The notes: a model not told the origin generated them from the letters alone. Counted from the stretch's first letter, positions 39,269 through 48,946 are shown. The stretch is DNA of 64,000 bases from Bacteroidetes bacterium UBA7674 (GCA_002483105.1 DLHG01000013.1:372001-436000); one strand, 5' to 3'. A program made the numbers and translations.

Positions 39269-41647
39269 ATGCGCGCATTCCGTGCGATAATACCTCTCTT
39301 ACTCACAGTCCTTGTTGTCTTTGTGCTGAACAGGCCGTTGGGCACAGTTCCTGCTTTAGGAAGGTTGCTCGACCCGATGAACGGTTGCTGGAGGAGCGCG
39401 GAACCTACAGATAAGGATTTCAGCGCTGATATTATTTTAAAAGGAGTGAACGCGCCGGTAAAAGTTTGGTTCGACAAAGACCTCAAAGCGCACATCCGCG
39501 CTTCTAACGACCACGACCTCTACTACGCACAAGGATATGTACATGCCTATTTCCGCCTCTGGCAGATGGACCTGCAGATACGCGCCGCATGGGGGCGTAT
39601 CTGCGAGATAATGGGTGAGAAGGCACTGGAGTACGACCGAACCCAAAGAAGAAAGGGAATGGTGTATGGCGCGGAACAATCACTATCGGCCATAGAAGCA
39701 GAACCCCATACCAAGCAAATGCTGGATGCCTATACGGCAGGTATCAATGCCTACATCAAAAGTCTGCAATACAAAGACCTTCCGCTGGAGTACAAATTGA
39801 TGAACTTTAAGCCCGAGCCTTGGGAGAATATAAAATCTGCACTACTATTGAAGTACATGGCTGATGATCTCACAGGGTATACAGAAGATCTGCAACTGAC
39901 TTTATTAAGAGACGCGTTATCTCCCGAAATATTCGCGCAACTTTATCCGGAACGTGATTCTACGAGCACGCCGGTGATACCTGTAGGTACAGAACATGCG
40001 AAGCCATTGTTTGAAGCCTCTGTTCCATCAGGTAATATATGGGGACATCTTACTTCCGGCGATTTTGAAAAGGAAGAAGAGAAGAACGATGGGAAGGGTA
40101 GTAACAACTGGGCAGTGAGTGGAGCGAGAACAAAGTCGGGCGCGCCTATACTGGCCAATGACCCGCATTTAGGTTTAAATCTGCCATCTCTTTGGTTCGA
40201 GATACAATTGCAGGCACCGGGTATCAATACTTATGGTGCATCACTGCCGGGAGCGCCGGGTGTGGTGATAGGGTTTACAGATAGCATCTCCTGGGGGCTG
40301 ACCAACAACTACCGGGATGTAAAAGATTTCTACACTGTTGAATTTATAAAAGGCAACCGCACTACTTACCTCTTCGCAGGCAGGAAGGCCAACTTCACCA
40401 GCCGCATAGAACACATAGATATAAAGGGCGGCACTTCATTTGACGATACCGTTCTCTATACCGTGCAGGGACCTGTGATGTATGACGAGAAGTTTCACGG
40501 CAAGGAGAAGATATTAAAGCCACTGGCAATGGCATGGATGGCGCACCGCCCGAGTAATGAATTGTACTCTGTGTATATGCTCAACAGGTCGAACAACTAC
40601 GAGCAGTTCGTAAATGCGATCATGGGCTTTCATTGTCCCGCACAGAATTTTATTTATGCGGATAAGTCGGGTAACATAGCACTCTGGGGACAAGGTCAGT
40701 TCATCAATAAATGGAAAGACCAGGGACGATATGTAATGAATGGCACGGAGAACAGCACACGCTGGGGAGCTGAAATACCAACCGCTCAAAACCCGCATGC
40801 ACTGAATCCGCCGCAAGGTTATTTAAGTTCTGCTAATCAAACAACAACTGATGCTAACTATCCTTATTGGTACAACGGTTACTTCTACCAGTTCAGGGCA
40901 TGGCGTATCAATCAGCAATTGTCGACAATGAATGCTGCAACTGTACAGGATATGTTCAAGTTGCAACAGGATACTTATTCTATATTGGCATCGAAGACCT
41001 TGCCTGTAATGCTGCAATACGTCAGCGGCAAGAATGATAAGTATGTAGGAGAACTCAGGAAATGGAATTATGAGCTCTCTGCAGAGAGTATAGCGGCGTC
41101 GGCTTACCAGGTTTGGTGGTCGTTTTTTTACGGGAATATGTGGGAGCATGTTTCAGGCAGTATGCCATTGCCATTGAATCCATCTGCTGAACGCACAATG
41201 CAATTCATGATAAGCAACAGCCCTTTGCTGAAAGATATGCCCGCTGTTGTTGCTAAGAGTTATCAGCAGGCAGTAGATAGTCTCTCAAGAGCTGAAAAGA
41301 AATTTGGAAACAAATGGTACCAGGTGAAGAATACTACGATCAACCACCTGGCGAAATTACCGGCGTTTAGCTATGAAGGACTTAATGTAGGTGGCTGGGG
41401 CAATGTGGTGAATGCGGTAAAACACAATCACGGTCCCTCGTGGAGAATGGTAGTGCAGATGACCGCAGAGACAGATGCTTACGGCGTTTATCCCGGTGGA
41501 CAATCGGGTAATCCCGGTAGTAAGTATTACGCTACATTTATAGACAAATGGGCGAAAGGAGAATATCAAAAGTTGTTGTTTCTCCCCAACAAGGACCAGC
41601 AGGATAATAATGAACTGATCTACACCTGGAACATAAAAGGTAAATAG
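39269..41647 (+). CDS. Penicillin acylase family protein (Ntn hydrolase)
   Basis: A 792-residue enzyme of the penicillin G acylase family, which hydrolyses amides including acyl-homoserine lactones. After an N-terminal signal helix (residues 8-20), the alpha part ends before Ser278, the predicted nucleophile after autocleavage (GKGSNNWAVSGARTKSG). Then come NDPHLGL, the PSLWFEIQLQAPG strand and FTDSISWGLTNNYRDV. It is followed four bases later by a small membrane protein. Its real substrate is unknown. Confidence 0.87.
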   Translation: MRAFRAIIPLLLTVLVVFVLNRPLGTVPALGRLLDPMNGCWRSAEPTDKDFSADIILKGVNAPVKVWFDKDLKAHIRASNDHDLYYAQGYVHAYFRLWQMDLQIRAAWGRICEIMGEKALEYDRTQRRKGMVYGAEQSLSAIEAEPHTKQMLDAYTAGINAYIKSLQYKDLPLEYKLMNFKPEPWENIKSALLLKYMADDLTGYTEDLQLTLLRDALSPEIFAQLYPERDSTSTPVIPVGTEHAKPLFEASVPSGNIWGHLTSGDFEKEEEKNDGKGSNNWAVSGARTKSGAPILANDPHLGLNLPSLWFEIQLQAPGINTYGASLPGAPGVVIGFTDSISWGLTNNYRDVKDFYTVEFIKGNRTTYLFAGRKANFTSRIEHIDIKGGTSFDDTVLYTVQGPVMYDEKFHGKEKILKPLAMAWMAHRPSNELYSVYMLNRSNNYEQFVNAIMGFHCPAQNFIYADKSGNIALWGQGQFINKWKDQGRYVMNGTENSTRWGAEIPTAQNPHALNPPQGYLSSANQTTTDANYPYWYNGYFYQFRAWRINQQLSTMNAATVQDMFKLQQDTYSILASKTLPVMLQYVSGKNDKYVGELRKWNYELSAESIAASAYQVWWSFFYGNMWEHVSGSMPLPLNPSAERTMQFMISNSPLLKDMPAVVAKSYQQAVDSLSRAEKKFGNKWYQVKNTTINHLAKLPAFSYEGLNVGGWGNVVNAVKHNHGPSWRMVVQMTAETDAYGVYPGGQSGNPGSKYYATFIDKWAKGEYQKLLFLPNKDQQDNNELIYTWNIKGK

Positions 41648-41650
41648 GAA

Positions 41651-42007
41651 ATGAAATTCGCAGCGAGCACTATATTGATAACACTACTGGCAGCACTTGC
41701 CACCTACTACATGCCGTGGTGGATGATTGCCGTGGTGTCGTTCGTGGTATCGTTCATCTTTCAGTTAAGTGTGGGTAAGGCGTTTCTCTCCGGCTTCTTT
41801 GGCATCGCGTTGTTTTGGCTGGTAGCTATTTTAATGTTAGATATCCCTAACGAACACATCCTGTCTGCCCGGATGGGTAATTTATTTTCACTGCCTAACT
41901 ATTTGTTGTTCATAACGGTGAACGTTTTAGTTGGTGGACTTGTTGGCGGGCTCTCTGCATGGAGTGCCGCTGCTATGCGAAATACATTTATGAATACAGA
42001 GTCTTAA
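41651..42007 (+). CDS. Small polytopic membrane protein, unknown
   Basis: A 118-residue protein with about four hydrophobic segments (STILITLLAALATYYMPWW, IAVVSFVVSFIFQLSVG, GFFGIALFWLVAILMLD, YLLFITVNVLVGGLVGG). It lies four bases after the penicillin acylase gene, so it is probably cotranscribed. I recognise no family. Confidence 0.65.
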   Translation: MKFAASTILITLLAALATYYMPWWMIAVVSFVVSFIFQLSVGKAFLSGFFGIALFWLVAILMLDIPNEHILSARMGNLFSLPNYLLFITVNVLVGGLVGGLSAWSAAAMRNTFMNTES

Positions 42008-42054
42008 GGAAATTGTACTTTTAACGCAGGTTCCACTTTTACCTGATCTCTTGC

Positions 42055-43029
42055 ATGTCCATTCGTATCCAACGATATATCGCTTTCCTTTCGGTTGTCT
42101 TATTCATTGCGAAGCTATGGGCGTGGTACCTGACAAACTCCGTGGCTATCCTTACGGATGCGCTGGAAAGTACAGTGAACGTTATCACAGGTTTCATTGG
42201 TCTGTATAGTGTCTTACTTGCTGCCAAGCCACGCGACAGCAATCACCCTTATGGCCATGGTAAAGCGGAATTTATTTCTTCGGCAGTAGAGGGTGCTTTA
42301 ATTGGTATAGCGGGATTATTTATTATTTATGAAGCCGTTGCACAATTACTACACCCTACGGAGATAAAACAACTGAATGTAGGTATCATCATTACGGTTG
42401 TGGCCGGTGTTATCAATTTCCTGTTTGGCTTGTATGCTATCAGGATCGGCAAGAAAAATCGTTCTTTAACAGTAGAGTCTGCAGGTAGGCACTTAATGAC
42501 CGATGCATATTCTACACTGGCGATAGTTATCGGTCTTGTGTTGTTGTTGTTTACCGGATGGCAGTGGCTGGATAGTGTGATAGCGATGGTGTTCGCGGTG
42601 TTTATTATCATCACCGGTTATAAAGTATTGCGCCGCTCACTCGCTGGTATCATGGATGAGGCCGATGAAGCATTGCTGAAAAGTGTGGTAGCGGTATTGC
42701 AGCAATTCAGGAAACCACAATGGATAGACCTGCACAACCTCCGCGTGATACAATACGGCGATGTGCTACATATTGATGCACACATGACGCTCCCTTGGTA
42801 TTATAGAGTAGGGGATGCAGAACAGGAAATACACTCACTCGAAAAACTGATCAGTGATAACTTCGGTGGCAAAGTCGAACTATTCATTCACATTGATGGC
42901 TGTATGCCTTATTCCTGCAAGTTGTGTGCGGTTGAGAATTGTCCTGTAAGACAAGAAACTTTCACGGGACAAATAGAATGGAACCTTGAAAATGTTTGGG
43001 CGAACCGTAAGCACGGAGAACTAGAGTAA
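42055..43029 (+). CDS. Cation diffusion facilitator transporter
   Basis: A 324-residue CDF transporter that exports divalent metals (zinc, iron, cobalt or similar) by proton exchange. Six hydrophobic segments are followed by a cytoplasmic domain. Metal-binding residues are seen in AILTDALEST (TM2) and HLMTDAYST (TM5), with HPYGHGKAEF in the loop. The tail is cysteine-rich (CMPYSCKLCAVENCP), an unusual extension. The gene end overlaps rnhA by nine bases, convergent. Confidence 0.85.
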   Translation: MSIRIQRYIAFLSVVLFIAKLWAWYLTNSVAILTDALESTVNVITGFIGLYSVLLAAKPRDSNHPYGHGKAEFISSAVEGALIGIAGLFIIYEAVAQLLHPTEIKQLNVGIIITVVAGVINFLFGLYAIRIGKKNRSLTVESAGRHLMTDAYSTLAIVIGLVLLLFTGWQWLDSVIAMVFAVFIIITGYKVLRRSLAGIMDEADEALLKSVVAVLQQFRKPQWIDLHNLRVIQYGDVLHIDAHMTLPWYYRVGDAEQEIHSLEKLISDNFGGKVELFIHIDGCMPYSCKLCAVENCPVRQETFTGQIEWNLENVWANRKHGELE

Positions 43030-43497
43030 TCCACCACTTTCCGTCTTCTCATACTCTACATCAATCAACCAATCCCGACTATCCGCCGCTTCAGTCGCCA
43101 ACACGTCGCAACGATTGTTGTACACATTATCAGCATGCCCTTTTACCCATACGAATTTGATCTTGTGTTTTTTGTGTTCTACAAGGTATTGTTTCCAGAG
43201 GTCGGCGTTCTTCTTGCCTTTGAAACCTGTTTTTATCCAACCGAATACCCAGCCTTTTTCTACCGAATTGACCACATAAGAGGAATCGCTGTATATCACC
43301 ACATCTACACCATCGCGGGTTAATTTCTGTAAAGCCACTACTACAGCCATCAGTTCCATGCGGTTATTGGTGGTTTTGCGGAAGCCTTGGGAGAATTCCT
43401 TTATAGTATTTCCCCAACGCATTACTATTCCGTATCCCCCCGGCCCGGGGTTACCGCGGGCAGCACCATCTGTATAGATCACTAATTGTTGCGACAT
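43021..43497 (-). CDS. rnhA: Ribonuclease HI
   Basis: A 158-residue enzyme that cuts the RNA strand of RNA-DNA hybrids. The four catalytic carboxylates are in IYTDGAARGNPGPGGYG, ELMAVVVAL, IYSDSSYVVNSV and RCDVLA, and the WVKGHADN block is present. The length is the same as E. coli RNase HI. It is convergent with the CDF gene (nine-base overlap) and divergent from mqnA. Confidence 0.95.
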   Translation of the reverse strand: MSQQLVIYTDGAARGNPGPGGYGIVMRWGNTIKEFSQGFRKTTNNRMELMAVVVALQKLTRDGVDVVIYSDSSYVVNSVEKGWVFGWIKTGFKGKKNADLWKQYLVEHKKHKIKFVWVKGHADNVYNNRCDVLATEAADSRDWLIDVEYEKTESGGLL

Positions 43498-43513
43498 GTA
43501 TGAGCCTGAAGCT

Positions 43514-43521
43514 TATCTTTG
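43514..43521 (+). promoter_or_regulatory. Candidate mqnA -7 element (TATCTTTG)
   Basis: An exact TAnnTTTG match 20 bases before the mqnA TTG start; a GTTG lies 22 bases upstream of it. The leader would be about 14 bases. It lies in the 43-base divergent spacer with rnhA. Confidence 0.5.
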
Positions 43522-43540
43522 AGCCCATAAAAGTATAGGA

Positions 43541-44284
43541 TTGGCAGACAAAATAAAAGTTGGGGCTGTAAGTTATCTGAATACAAAGCCTCTTTTGTAT
43601 GGAATTGAGCGTAGCGAGGTGATGAATGAGATGGAATTGATTCTGGATTATCCTGCGCAACTGGCAAAGAAATTACAGGATGGTGAAATAGATATGGCAT
43701 TACTCCCTGTGGCTGCTATGCCGGGTATTGATGGCGCAAGGATAGTATCTGACTACGGTATAGCATCTGACGGGAATGTGGTGTCTGTGGCTATTTTCAG
43801 CCAGGTGCCGATGGATGAAATAGAAGTGGTGTATCTTGATTACCAGTCAAGAACATCTGTGCGATTAGCACAGCTACTGTTGGAGAAGTACTGGAAGAAA
43901 GAGGTGGTTTTCAAGCCCGCAACCGAGCATTATATTGAGTATATCAATGATAAAAGCGCAGGAGTGATAATAGGTGACCGGGCATTGAAGCAACTTAATA
44001 ATTTCAACTATGTATATGATTTAGCTACAGCATGGAAGGAATATACAGGGCTGGATTTTGTCTTCGCAGCTTGGGTGGCAAACGAAGAACTGCCTGAAAG
44101 TTTTGTTAAAAGGTTCAATGAGGCCAATGCAGTGGGCTTGCAGCACCTCGGAGAAGTGATAGCGGAGAACGATTTTCCTTATTACGACCTGCATACTTAT
44201 TATACAGAAAACATCAAATACAAGCTGGACGAGGCCAAGAAAGCAGGGCTGGAGAAGTTCCTGGAATTGATAAAAGCTTCATAG
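43541..44284 (+). CDS. mqnA: Chorismate dehydratase MqnA (futalosine menaquinone pathway)
   Basis: A 247-residue periplasmic-binding-like enzyme that turns chorismate into 3-enolpyruvylbenzoate, the first step of futalosine-route menaquinone synthesis. The signatures IKVGAVSYLNTKPLLYGIE, LDYPAQLAKKLQDGEIDMAL and LDYQSRTSVRLAQLLLEKYW (in part) match MqnA. The start is TTG at 43541; no ATG gives a better fit. The other mqn genes are not in the window. Confidence 0.85.
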   Translation: MADKIKVGAVSYLNTKPLLYGIERSEVMNEMELILDYPAQLAKKLQDGEIDMALLPVAAMPGIDGARIVSDYGIASDGNVVSVAIFSQVPMDEIEVVYLDYQSRTSVRLAQLLLEKYWKKEVVFKPATEHYIEYINDKSAGVIIGDRALKQLNNFNYVYDLATAWKEYTGLDFVFAAWVANEELPESFVKRFNEANAVGLQHLGEVIAENDFPYYDLHTYYTENIKYKLDEAKKAGLEKFLELIKAS

Positions 44285-44304
44285 GCTTTGATTATATGAT
44301 TATT

Positions 44305-44335
44305 TTAGCGGCTATTAGTAGCTTTCATAACTTTA
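44305..44335 (+). promoter_or_regulatory. Candidate promoter of the HMG-CoA lyase gene (TTAG-N19-TAACTTTA)
   Basis: TTAG at 44305-44308 and TAACTTTA at 44328-44335 are 19 bases apart, each with one mismatch to the consensus. Transcription would start about 44342, which favours the ATG at 44353 over the TTG at 44344. Confidence 0.45.
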
Positions 44336-44352
44336 CATCCTAATTGAAACAT

Positions 44353-45210
44353 ATGTCATCCGGCATAAAACTTATAGAATGTCCCCGGGACGCAATGCAG
44401 GGTTGGGCGCACTTTATTCCTACAGAGGAAAAGGTGAAGTACCTGAACAAATTGCTCACCGTAGGATTTGATGTACTGGACTTCGGTTCATTCGTTTCGC
44501 CGAAAGCGATACCGCAAATGGCCGACACTAAATACGTTCTACCGCAACTGGATCTGAGTAATACCAATACAAAACTCCTGGCCATCATTGCCAACACACG
44601 TGGCGGAGAAGAAGCAGTAGCTTATGAGCAGATATCTTACTTAGGTTTCCCTTTTTCCATATCAGAAACATTCCAGCAGAGAAATACCAATAAGACCATT
44701 GCCGAATCTCTGGTGCAGGTAGAAGAGATTCAAAACCTGTGCGTGAAGAACGGAAAGGAAATGGTGGTGTATATCTCCATGGGTTTCGGTAATCCCTATG
44801 GCGATGATTACAGCGCCGATGTAGCTATTAAGTGGGTAGGGAAGCTGGCTGAGTTGGGTATCAACACCGTTGCTATGTCAGATACTGTTGGTGTGGCTAC
44901 ACCTGATACCATAAAGTATATCTTCAACAACCTGAACAAGGAATTTACAGGCATGGATATAGGTGCGCATTTCCATTCTACTTATGAAACATGGGAAGAG
45001 AAGATACAGGCCGCCTATGACAGCGGTTGTATGCGGTTTGATAGTGCGATGAAAGGAATAGGTGGGTGTCCTATGGCAAAAGACGAGCTGGTGGGCAATA
45101 TCGCCACAGAGAAGCTGGTGGGCTGGTGTGAGAAGAACGGAATTGTTACAAACATTAATAAAGAAGCCTTTGAAGAGGCCTGGCTGATGGCCGCCAATAT
45201 ATTTATATAA
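44353..45210 (+). CDS. Hydroxymethylglutaryl-CoA lyase
   Basis: A 285-residue enzyme of the HMGL-like barrel family that splits HMG-CoA into acetyl-CoA and acetoacetate, the last step of leucine breakdown. Motifs: IKLIECPRDAMQGW (DxRDGxQ-like start), VGFDVLDFGSFVSPKAIPQM, and the metal-binding HFHST. MKGIGGCPMAKDELVGN corresponds to the HMG-CoA lyase signature with a cysteine loop. Arg at the start region and Cys near 240 are the key residues. The start ATG is chosen from the promoter position. Confidence 0.88.
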   Translation: MSSGIKLIECPRDAMQGWAHFIPTEEKVKYLNKLLTVGFDVLDFGSFVSPKAIPQMADTKYVLPQLDLSNTNTKLLAIIANTRGGEEAVAYEQISYLGFPFSISETFQQRNTNKTIAESLVQVEEIQNLCVKNGKEMVVYISMGFGNPYGDDYSADVAIKWVGKLAELGINTVAMSDTVGVATPDTIKYIFNNLNKEFTGMDIGAHFHSTYETWEEKIQAAYDSGCMRFDSAMKGIGGCPMAKDELVGNIATEKLVGWCEKNGIVTNINKEAFEEAWLMAANIFI

Positions 45211-45253
45211 CAGACAGAGCGGGAGACTATTCTTTAAGCTTAAACTAAACGAC

Positions 45254-46069
45254 ATGTCAATACACGGAGATATAAAAAGAGTGACCACGCATACGCTTCA
45301 GTCGATGAAGCAGCATGGCGAGAAGATCAGTATGCTTACGGCCTATGATTTCTCTATGGCGCGCATATTTGATGATGCGGGTATCGATGTGTTACTGGTG
45401 GGCGACTCGGCATCTAATGTTATGGCAGGGCATGAAACAACCTTACCTATCACGCTGGACCAGATGATATATCATGGACAAAGTGTGGTGAAAGCTGTTA
45501 GCCGTTGTCTTGTAGTGGTGGATCTTCCTTTTGGTAGCTACCAGGGCAATAGTAAAGAAGCCCTCAACTCTTCTATCCGCATCATGAAGGAGGCGGGAGC
45601 CCATGCTATTAAGCTGGAGGGTGGAGCAGAAGTAGTAGACTCTATAAAGCGTATCATCAGCGCGGGTGTACCTGTAATGGGCCACCTGGGATTAACGCCG
45701 CAATCGATATACAAGTTTGGTACTTATACCGTTCGTGCGAAGGAAGAGGCTGAAGCTGAAGAACTGGTAAAGAATGCGCAACTCCTGCAGGAAGCAGGTT
45801 GCTTTGCTTTGGTGCTGGAAAAGATTCCGGCAGCGCTCGGCAAGAAAGTCTCTGAGGCGCTGACGATACCCGTGATAGGTATAGGTGCGGGTATGCATGT
45901 GGATGGACAGGTACTGGTGATGCATGATATGCTGGGTATCACCAAGGATTTTTCTCCGCGTTTCCTGCGCAGGTATCTGAGCCTGTATGATGATATCAAA
46001 AAGGCAACAGCCCAATACATCACTGATGTAAAGAGCAAAGATTTCCCTAACGAACAGGAACAATACTAA
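45254..46069 (+). CDS. panB: 3-methyl-2-oxobutanoate hydroxymethyltransferase
   Basis: A 271-residue enzyme that makes ketopantoate from 3-methyl-2-oxobutanoate and a methylene-tetrahydrofolate carbon, in pantothenate and CoA synthesis. Family signatures: MLTAYDFSMARIFDDAGIDV (in part), LLVGDSASNVMAGHETTLP, KLEGGAEVV, GHLGLTPQS, and IPVIGIGAGMHVDGQ. Mg-binding Asp in VGDS and Glu in KLEGG are present. It overlaps the next gene by one base. Confidence 0.95.
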   Translation: MSIHGDIKRVTTHTLQSMKQHGEKISMLTAYDFSMARIFDDAGIDVLLVGDSASNVMAGHETTLPITLDQMIYHGQSVVKAVSRCLVVVDLPFGSYQGNSKEALNSSIRIMKEAGAHAIKLEGGAEVVDSIKRIISAGVPVMGHLGLTPQSIYKFGTYTVRAKEEAEAEELVKNAQLLQEAGCFALVLEKIPAALGKKVSEALTIPVIGIGAGMHVDGQVLVMHDMLGITKDFSPRFLRRYLSLYDDIKKATAQYITDVKSKDFPNEQEQY

Positions 46070-46728
46070 TGGTGAATACTGAGGTTTGGAATAAGCTGCA
46101 TGAAGAGCTGTCTGCTAAGGGCGTGACGCTTGTTGCTGTTTCAAAGACCAAGCCCGCTGAGGATATACAGGAAATGTATGCCCTCGGTCAGCGCGACTTT
46201 GGTGAGAACTATGTGCAGGAGCTGGTGGATAAAGAAGCGGCATTGCCGAAAGATATCCGTTGGCACTATATCGGCCACCTGCAAAGCAACAAGGTAAAAT
46301 ACATCGCGCCCTTCGTACACCTCATTCACGCAGTAGATAGCGCCAGGCTCCTATCTGAAATAAACAAACATGCTGAAAAGAATGGTCGAGTAATAGACGT
46401 GCTGCTGCAAATGCATATAGCCGACGAAGAAACAAAGTTCGGCATGGATGAGCAGGAGATAGACTCAGTAATCAATGAAGCGAAAGCCATGCCTCACATC
46501 CGTATCTGCGGCTTGATGGGTATGGCCACCAATACTGATGACGAGAACAAAATACGCGCGGAATACAAAAGCCTTGTACACCTATTCCATAAGCTAGCAC
46601 CCGGACAAGGTGCGCATTTCGCTACCTGTTCCATAGGTATGAGCGGCGACTATGAAATAGCTATTGAAGAGGGGAGTAACATGGTGCGCATAGGCAGCCT
46701 GCTTTTTGGTGAGCGTAATTACGGCTGA
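46069..46728 (+). CDS. YggS family pyridoxal phosphate-binding protein
   Basis: A 219-residue single-domain PLP-binding protein of the YggS/PROSC family, involved in vitamin B6 balance. The PLP-binding lysine is in LVAVSKTKPAEDI; HYIGHLQSNKVKYI and HFATCSIGMSGDYEIAIEEGS (in part) are diagnostic. It shares TAATG with panB, so both are coupled. The 3' end overlaps the MFS gene by ten bases, convergent. Confidence 0.93.
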   Translation: MVNTEVWNKLHEELSAKGVTLVAVSKTKPAEDIQEMYALGQRDFGENYVQELVDKEAALPKDIRWHYIGHLQSNKVKYIAPFVHLIHAVDSARLLSEINKHAEKNGRVIDVLLQMHIADEETKFGMDEQEIDSVINEAKAMPHIRICGLMGMATNTDDENKIRAEYKSLVHLFHKLAPGQGAHFATCSIGMSGDYEIAIEEGSNMVRIGSLLFGERNYG

Positions 46729-47948
46729 GCAGTGGCAGCCTTCTGAGTTGCTATCAACTTTTGCAGCCAGCGGTAACCTATCGCGCAGATGGTGAGCAAT
46801 CCCGCAATGAACCACCACAATGTAGTAAATCCATAATGATCAGCGATCAAAGCACCTGTTCCGGGTCCTAATACCTGTGCTATAGACCAGGCTATAGTGA
46901 ATAGTGCTGCATACTGTCCCCGGTTGTTGGTATTACTTCTGCCTATCCAGAAGGTATTCATGAATGGCATCGATAATATCTCGCCGGCAGTGCATAGTAG
47001 CATGGCAAATATCGCCAGCCCCAGTGCCCCGGGAAAAACGTTGAATACGGCAAACGACAACGCCACTATAAATGTGCCTATCCACATATAGGTGAGCTCG
47101 CTACGTTTCCCTTCCATATTGTGTACCAGCACCATTTCGAACAAGGCTATCAGCACACCGTTTATGGCCATGATAAACCCGATAAGTGTCTCTGTAAGCC
47201 CGAGGTCGGTCTTATAGTACACGGGCATGGTGGTAAATATCTGGAAGAAGCAGTAAGCGAAGATCGTAGTAAGGACAATGAAGAATATATACGGTTTGTC
47301 CTTAGAGGCCGAAGTGCTTTTGTCCCTTATGACCGCTTCGTGTTTTTTAGGGGTCTGCATGTTACGCTTCGGCGACAGTACCAACAACAAAAGCAATGCC
47401 GCTCCCATATTGGTAATGCCATCTACCCAAAACAGCAATTCGTAATTTTGCGACGCTAAGAACCCACCCAACGAACCGCCTGCAGCCCAACCGAGATTGA
47501 TGGCTAGCCTGTTCAGCGAAAAGGATCGTGTCCTGTTCTCTTCTTTACTGTATTGGGCAATAGCTATGGAGTTGGCCGGGCGAAATGCATCGTTCACCAG
47601 GCTGAGTAAAAACGTGAACAGGCAAATCAGCGGAAAGCTGTGCATCTGCCCGAGTATGATGAACAGTACACCACCACCTGCAAGTGCTATTAGCTGCACA
47701 TTATAGAACCCGAATTTGTCGGATAGTCTGCCGCCTAAAAATCCGCCGCAGATAGCGCCGACACCAAAGAGCGACATTACTATGCCCGCCTGTCCCAGGC
47801 TGTACCCGAGCTTGCGGGTAAGGTAGAGGGTCATGAACGGGATAACCATTGTTCCACTCCTGTTAATAAGCATAACAAGGGACAGCCACCATGTAGCAGG
47901 CGACAACCCGCTATATGCCTTTTTGTAGAGCCCTATTATCCTTGTCAT
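46719..47948 (-). CDS. MFS transporter
   Basis: A 409-residue major facilitator with about twelve hydrophobic segments. The conserved loop GGRLSDKFGFYNVQ between the second and third helices and NRSGTMVIPFMTLYL near the start place it in the drug/peptide-type efflux families. The substrate is unknown. It lies alone and overlaps yggS at its 3' end. Confidence 0.88.
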   Translation of the reverse strand: MTRIIGLYKKAYSGLSPATWWLSLVMLINRSGTMVIPFMTLYLTRKLGYSLGQAGIVMSLFGVGAICGGFLGGRLSDKFGFYNVQLIALAGGGVLFIILGQMHSFPLICLFTFLLSLVNDAFRPANSIAIAQYSKEENRTRSFSLNRLAINLGWAAGGSLGGFLASQNYELLFWVDGITNMGAALLLLLVLSPKRNMQTPKKHEAVIRDKSTSASKDKPYIFFIVLTTIFAYCFFQIFTTMPVYYKTDLGLTETLIGFIMAINGVLIALFEMVLVHNMEGKRSELTYMWIGTFIVALSFAVFNVFPGALGLAIFAMLLCTAGEILSMPFMNTFWIGRSNTNNRGQYAALFTIAWSIAQVLGPGTGALIADHYGFTTLWWFIAGLLTICAIGYRWLQKLIATQKAATAQP

Positions 47949-47956
47949 TCCGGATG

Positions 47957-47964
47957 CAAAAATA
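47957..47964 (-). promoter_or_regulatory. Candidate -7 element (TATTTTTG) of the MFS gene
   Basis: An exact TAnnTTTG match on the minus strand ends eight bases before the ATG at 47948, so the message would have little or no leader. The upstream element is weak. Confidence 0.4.
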
Positions 47965-47983
47965 TAGGGAATAAACGAAATCT

Positions 47984-48943
47984 TTAAAGATTGTTTTTCA
48001 CAAATGTCGATACCTGCTTGCTGAATAGTGTTGCCCCGCTATCATTCAGGTGGACATCATCGCGGAAGAGGAACGTGTTTTGCAGGTATGTGCTATCCGC
48101 ACTGAAGTCGTAGAAAGGGATATTCTGCGAAGTGAATATTTCCTTCATGCGTTTGTAGCTGTTGTTTGTGTCCACATTCTTCAGGGGGAAGTAGAACGGC
48201 GATACAATAGCGATCACTTTTATCCCATTGTCCTTAGCTGTTTGCAGTGTTTCCAGTAGTTTGTCTTCATATCTTTTGTACACAGGATATTGTTGCGGAT
48301 ATCCTGCACCGAATACGGACACTTTATAATTGGTCGGGTCAAGGTTACCATATAGAGGCTCGTAACCTTTAATGGTTTTATGTCCTAAATTGGTATAGGT
48401 GTTTTGAAGAATAGCTGCCGGTTGCGAATTGTAAGGATAGATATGCGATATCTTAGACTTCAGCACTTCGTTGTTATCTGAGTAGTCGATCGTAGGGCCA
48501 AGCTGCGGATATTTGTATAAAAAGGGTAGCAGGTTGGTAGATACCCTTTGGTTAATAACAGCGATGTCGTGCGACTCGGATATCTCGTGCGGGGTAATGT
48601 CCAGTATCAGCACTTTGGGTTTATGACGTTGGTAAAGTACATCCAGCATCGATGAGATATATGATATCACCATTTCATCCCTGCCGCCGTTAAAGGCTGT
48701 CATTCCTGTTTCCTGTTCCAGCACTTCTGCATTATAATGATGCGAAGCGCGGGAGCTACCCATGATGATGATGTCTTCCTTAGCATCTTCCAGCAGGTAG
48801 ATACCTGTCTGCGCATCACCATGTGTTTGCTTGTAGTATTGCTTTTCCAATACATAGCCAATCAGCCTGTCGCATACGAAGAGTATCACCACCAGTATGA
48901 TGATGTTCCTGAAAAACTTGATGTATTGGCTGCTGTTGTTCAT
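47984..48943 (-). CDS. SGNH-like hydrolase/acyltransferase accessory protein
   Basis: A 319-residue protein with one N-terminal membrane anchor (IIILVVILFVCDRLIGYVL) and an SGNH-type periplasmic domain: nucleophile Ser in IIMGSSRASHHYN, Asn in NGGRDEMVI, and the Asp/His pair in RDDVHLNDSGATLFSK. It lies three bases after the MBOAT gene. In AlgJ/DltD-like systems such a protein completes O-acyl transfer to a surface polymer after an MBOAT moves the acyl group. Which polymer is not known. Confidence 0.75.
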   Translation of the reverse strand: MNNSSQYIKFFRNIIILVVILFVCDRLIGYVLEKQYYKQTHGDAQTGIYLLEDAKEDIIIMGSSRASHHYNAEVLEQETGMTAFNGGRDEMVISYISSMLDVLYQRHKPKVLILDITPHEISESHDIAVINQRVSTNLLPFLYKYPQLGPTIDYSDNNEVLKSKISHIYPYNSQPAAILQNTYTNLGHKTIKGYEPLYGNLDPTNYKVSVFGAGYPQQYPVYKRYEDKLLETLQTAKDNGIKVIAIVSPFYFPLKNVDTNNSYKRMKEIFTSQNIPFYDFSADSTYLQNTFLFRDDVHLNDSGATLFSKQVSTFVKNNL

Positions 48944-48946
48944 CGG

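Noticed and set aside
44878..45288. A 136-codon minus-strand frame across the HMG-CoA lyase/panB junction
   Set aside because: It is antisense to two genes with strong catalytic signatures.
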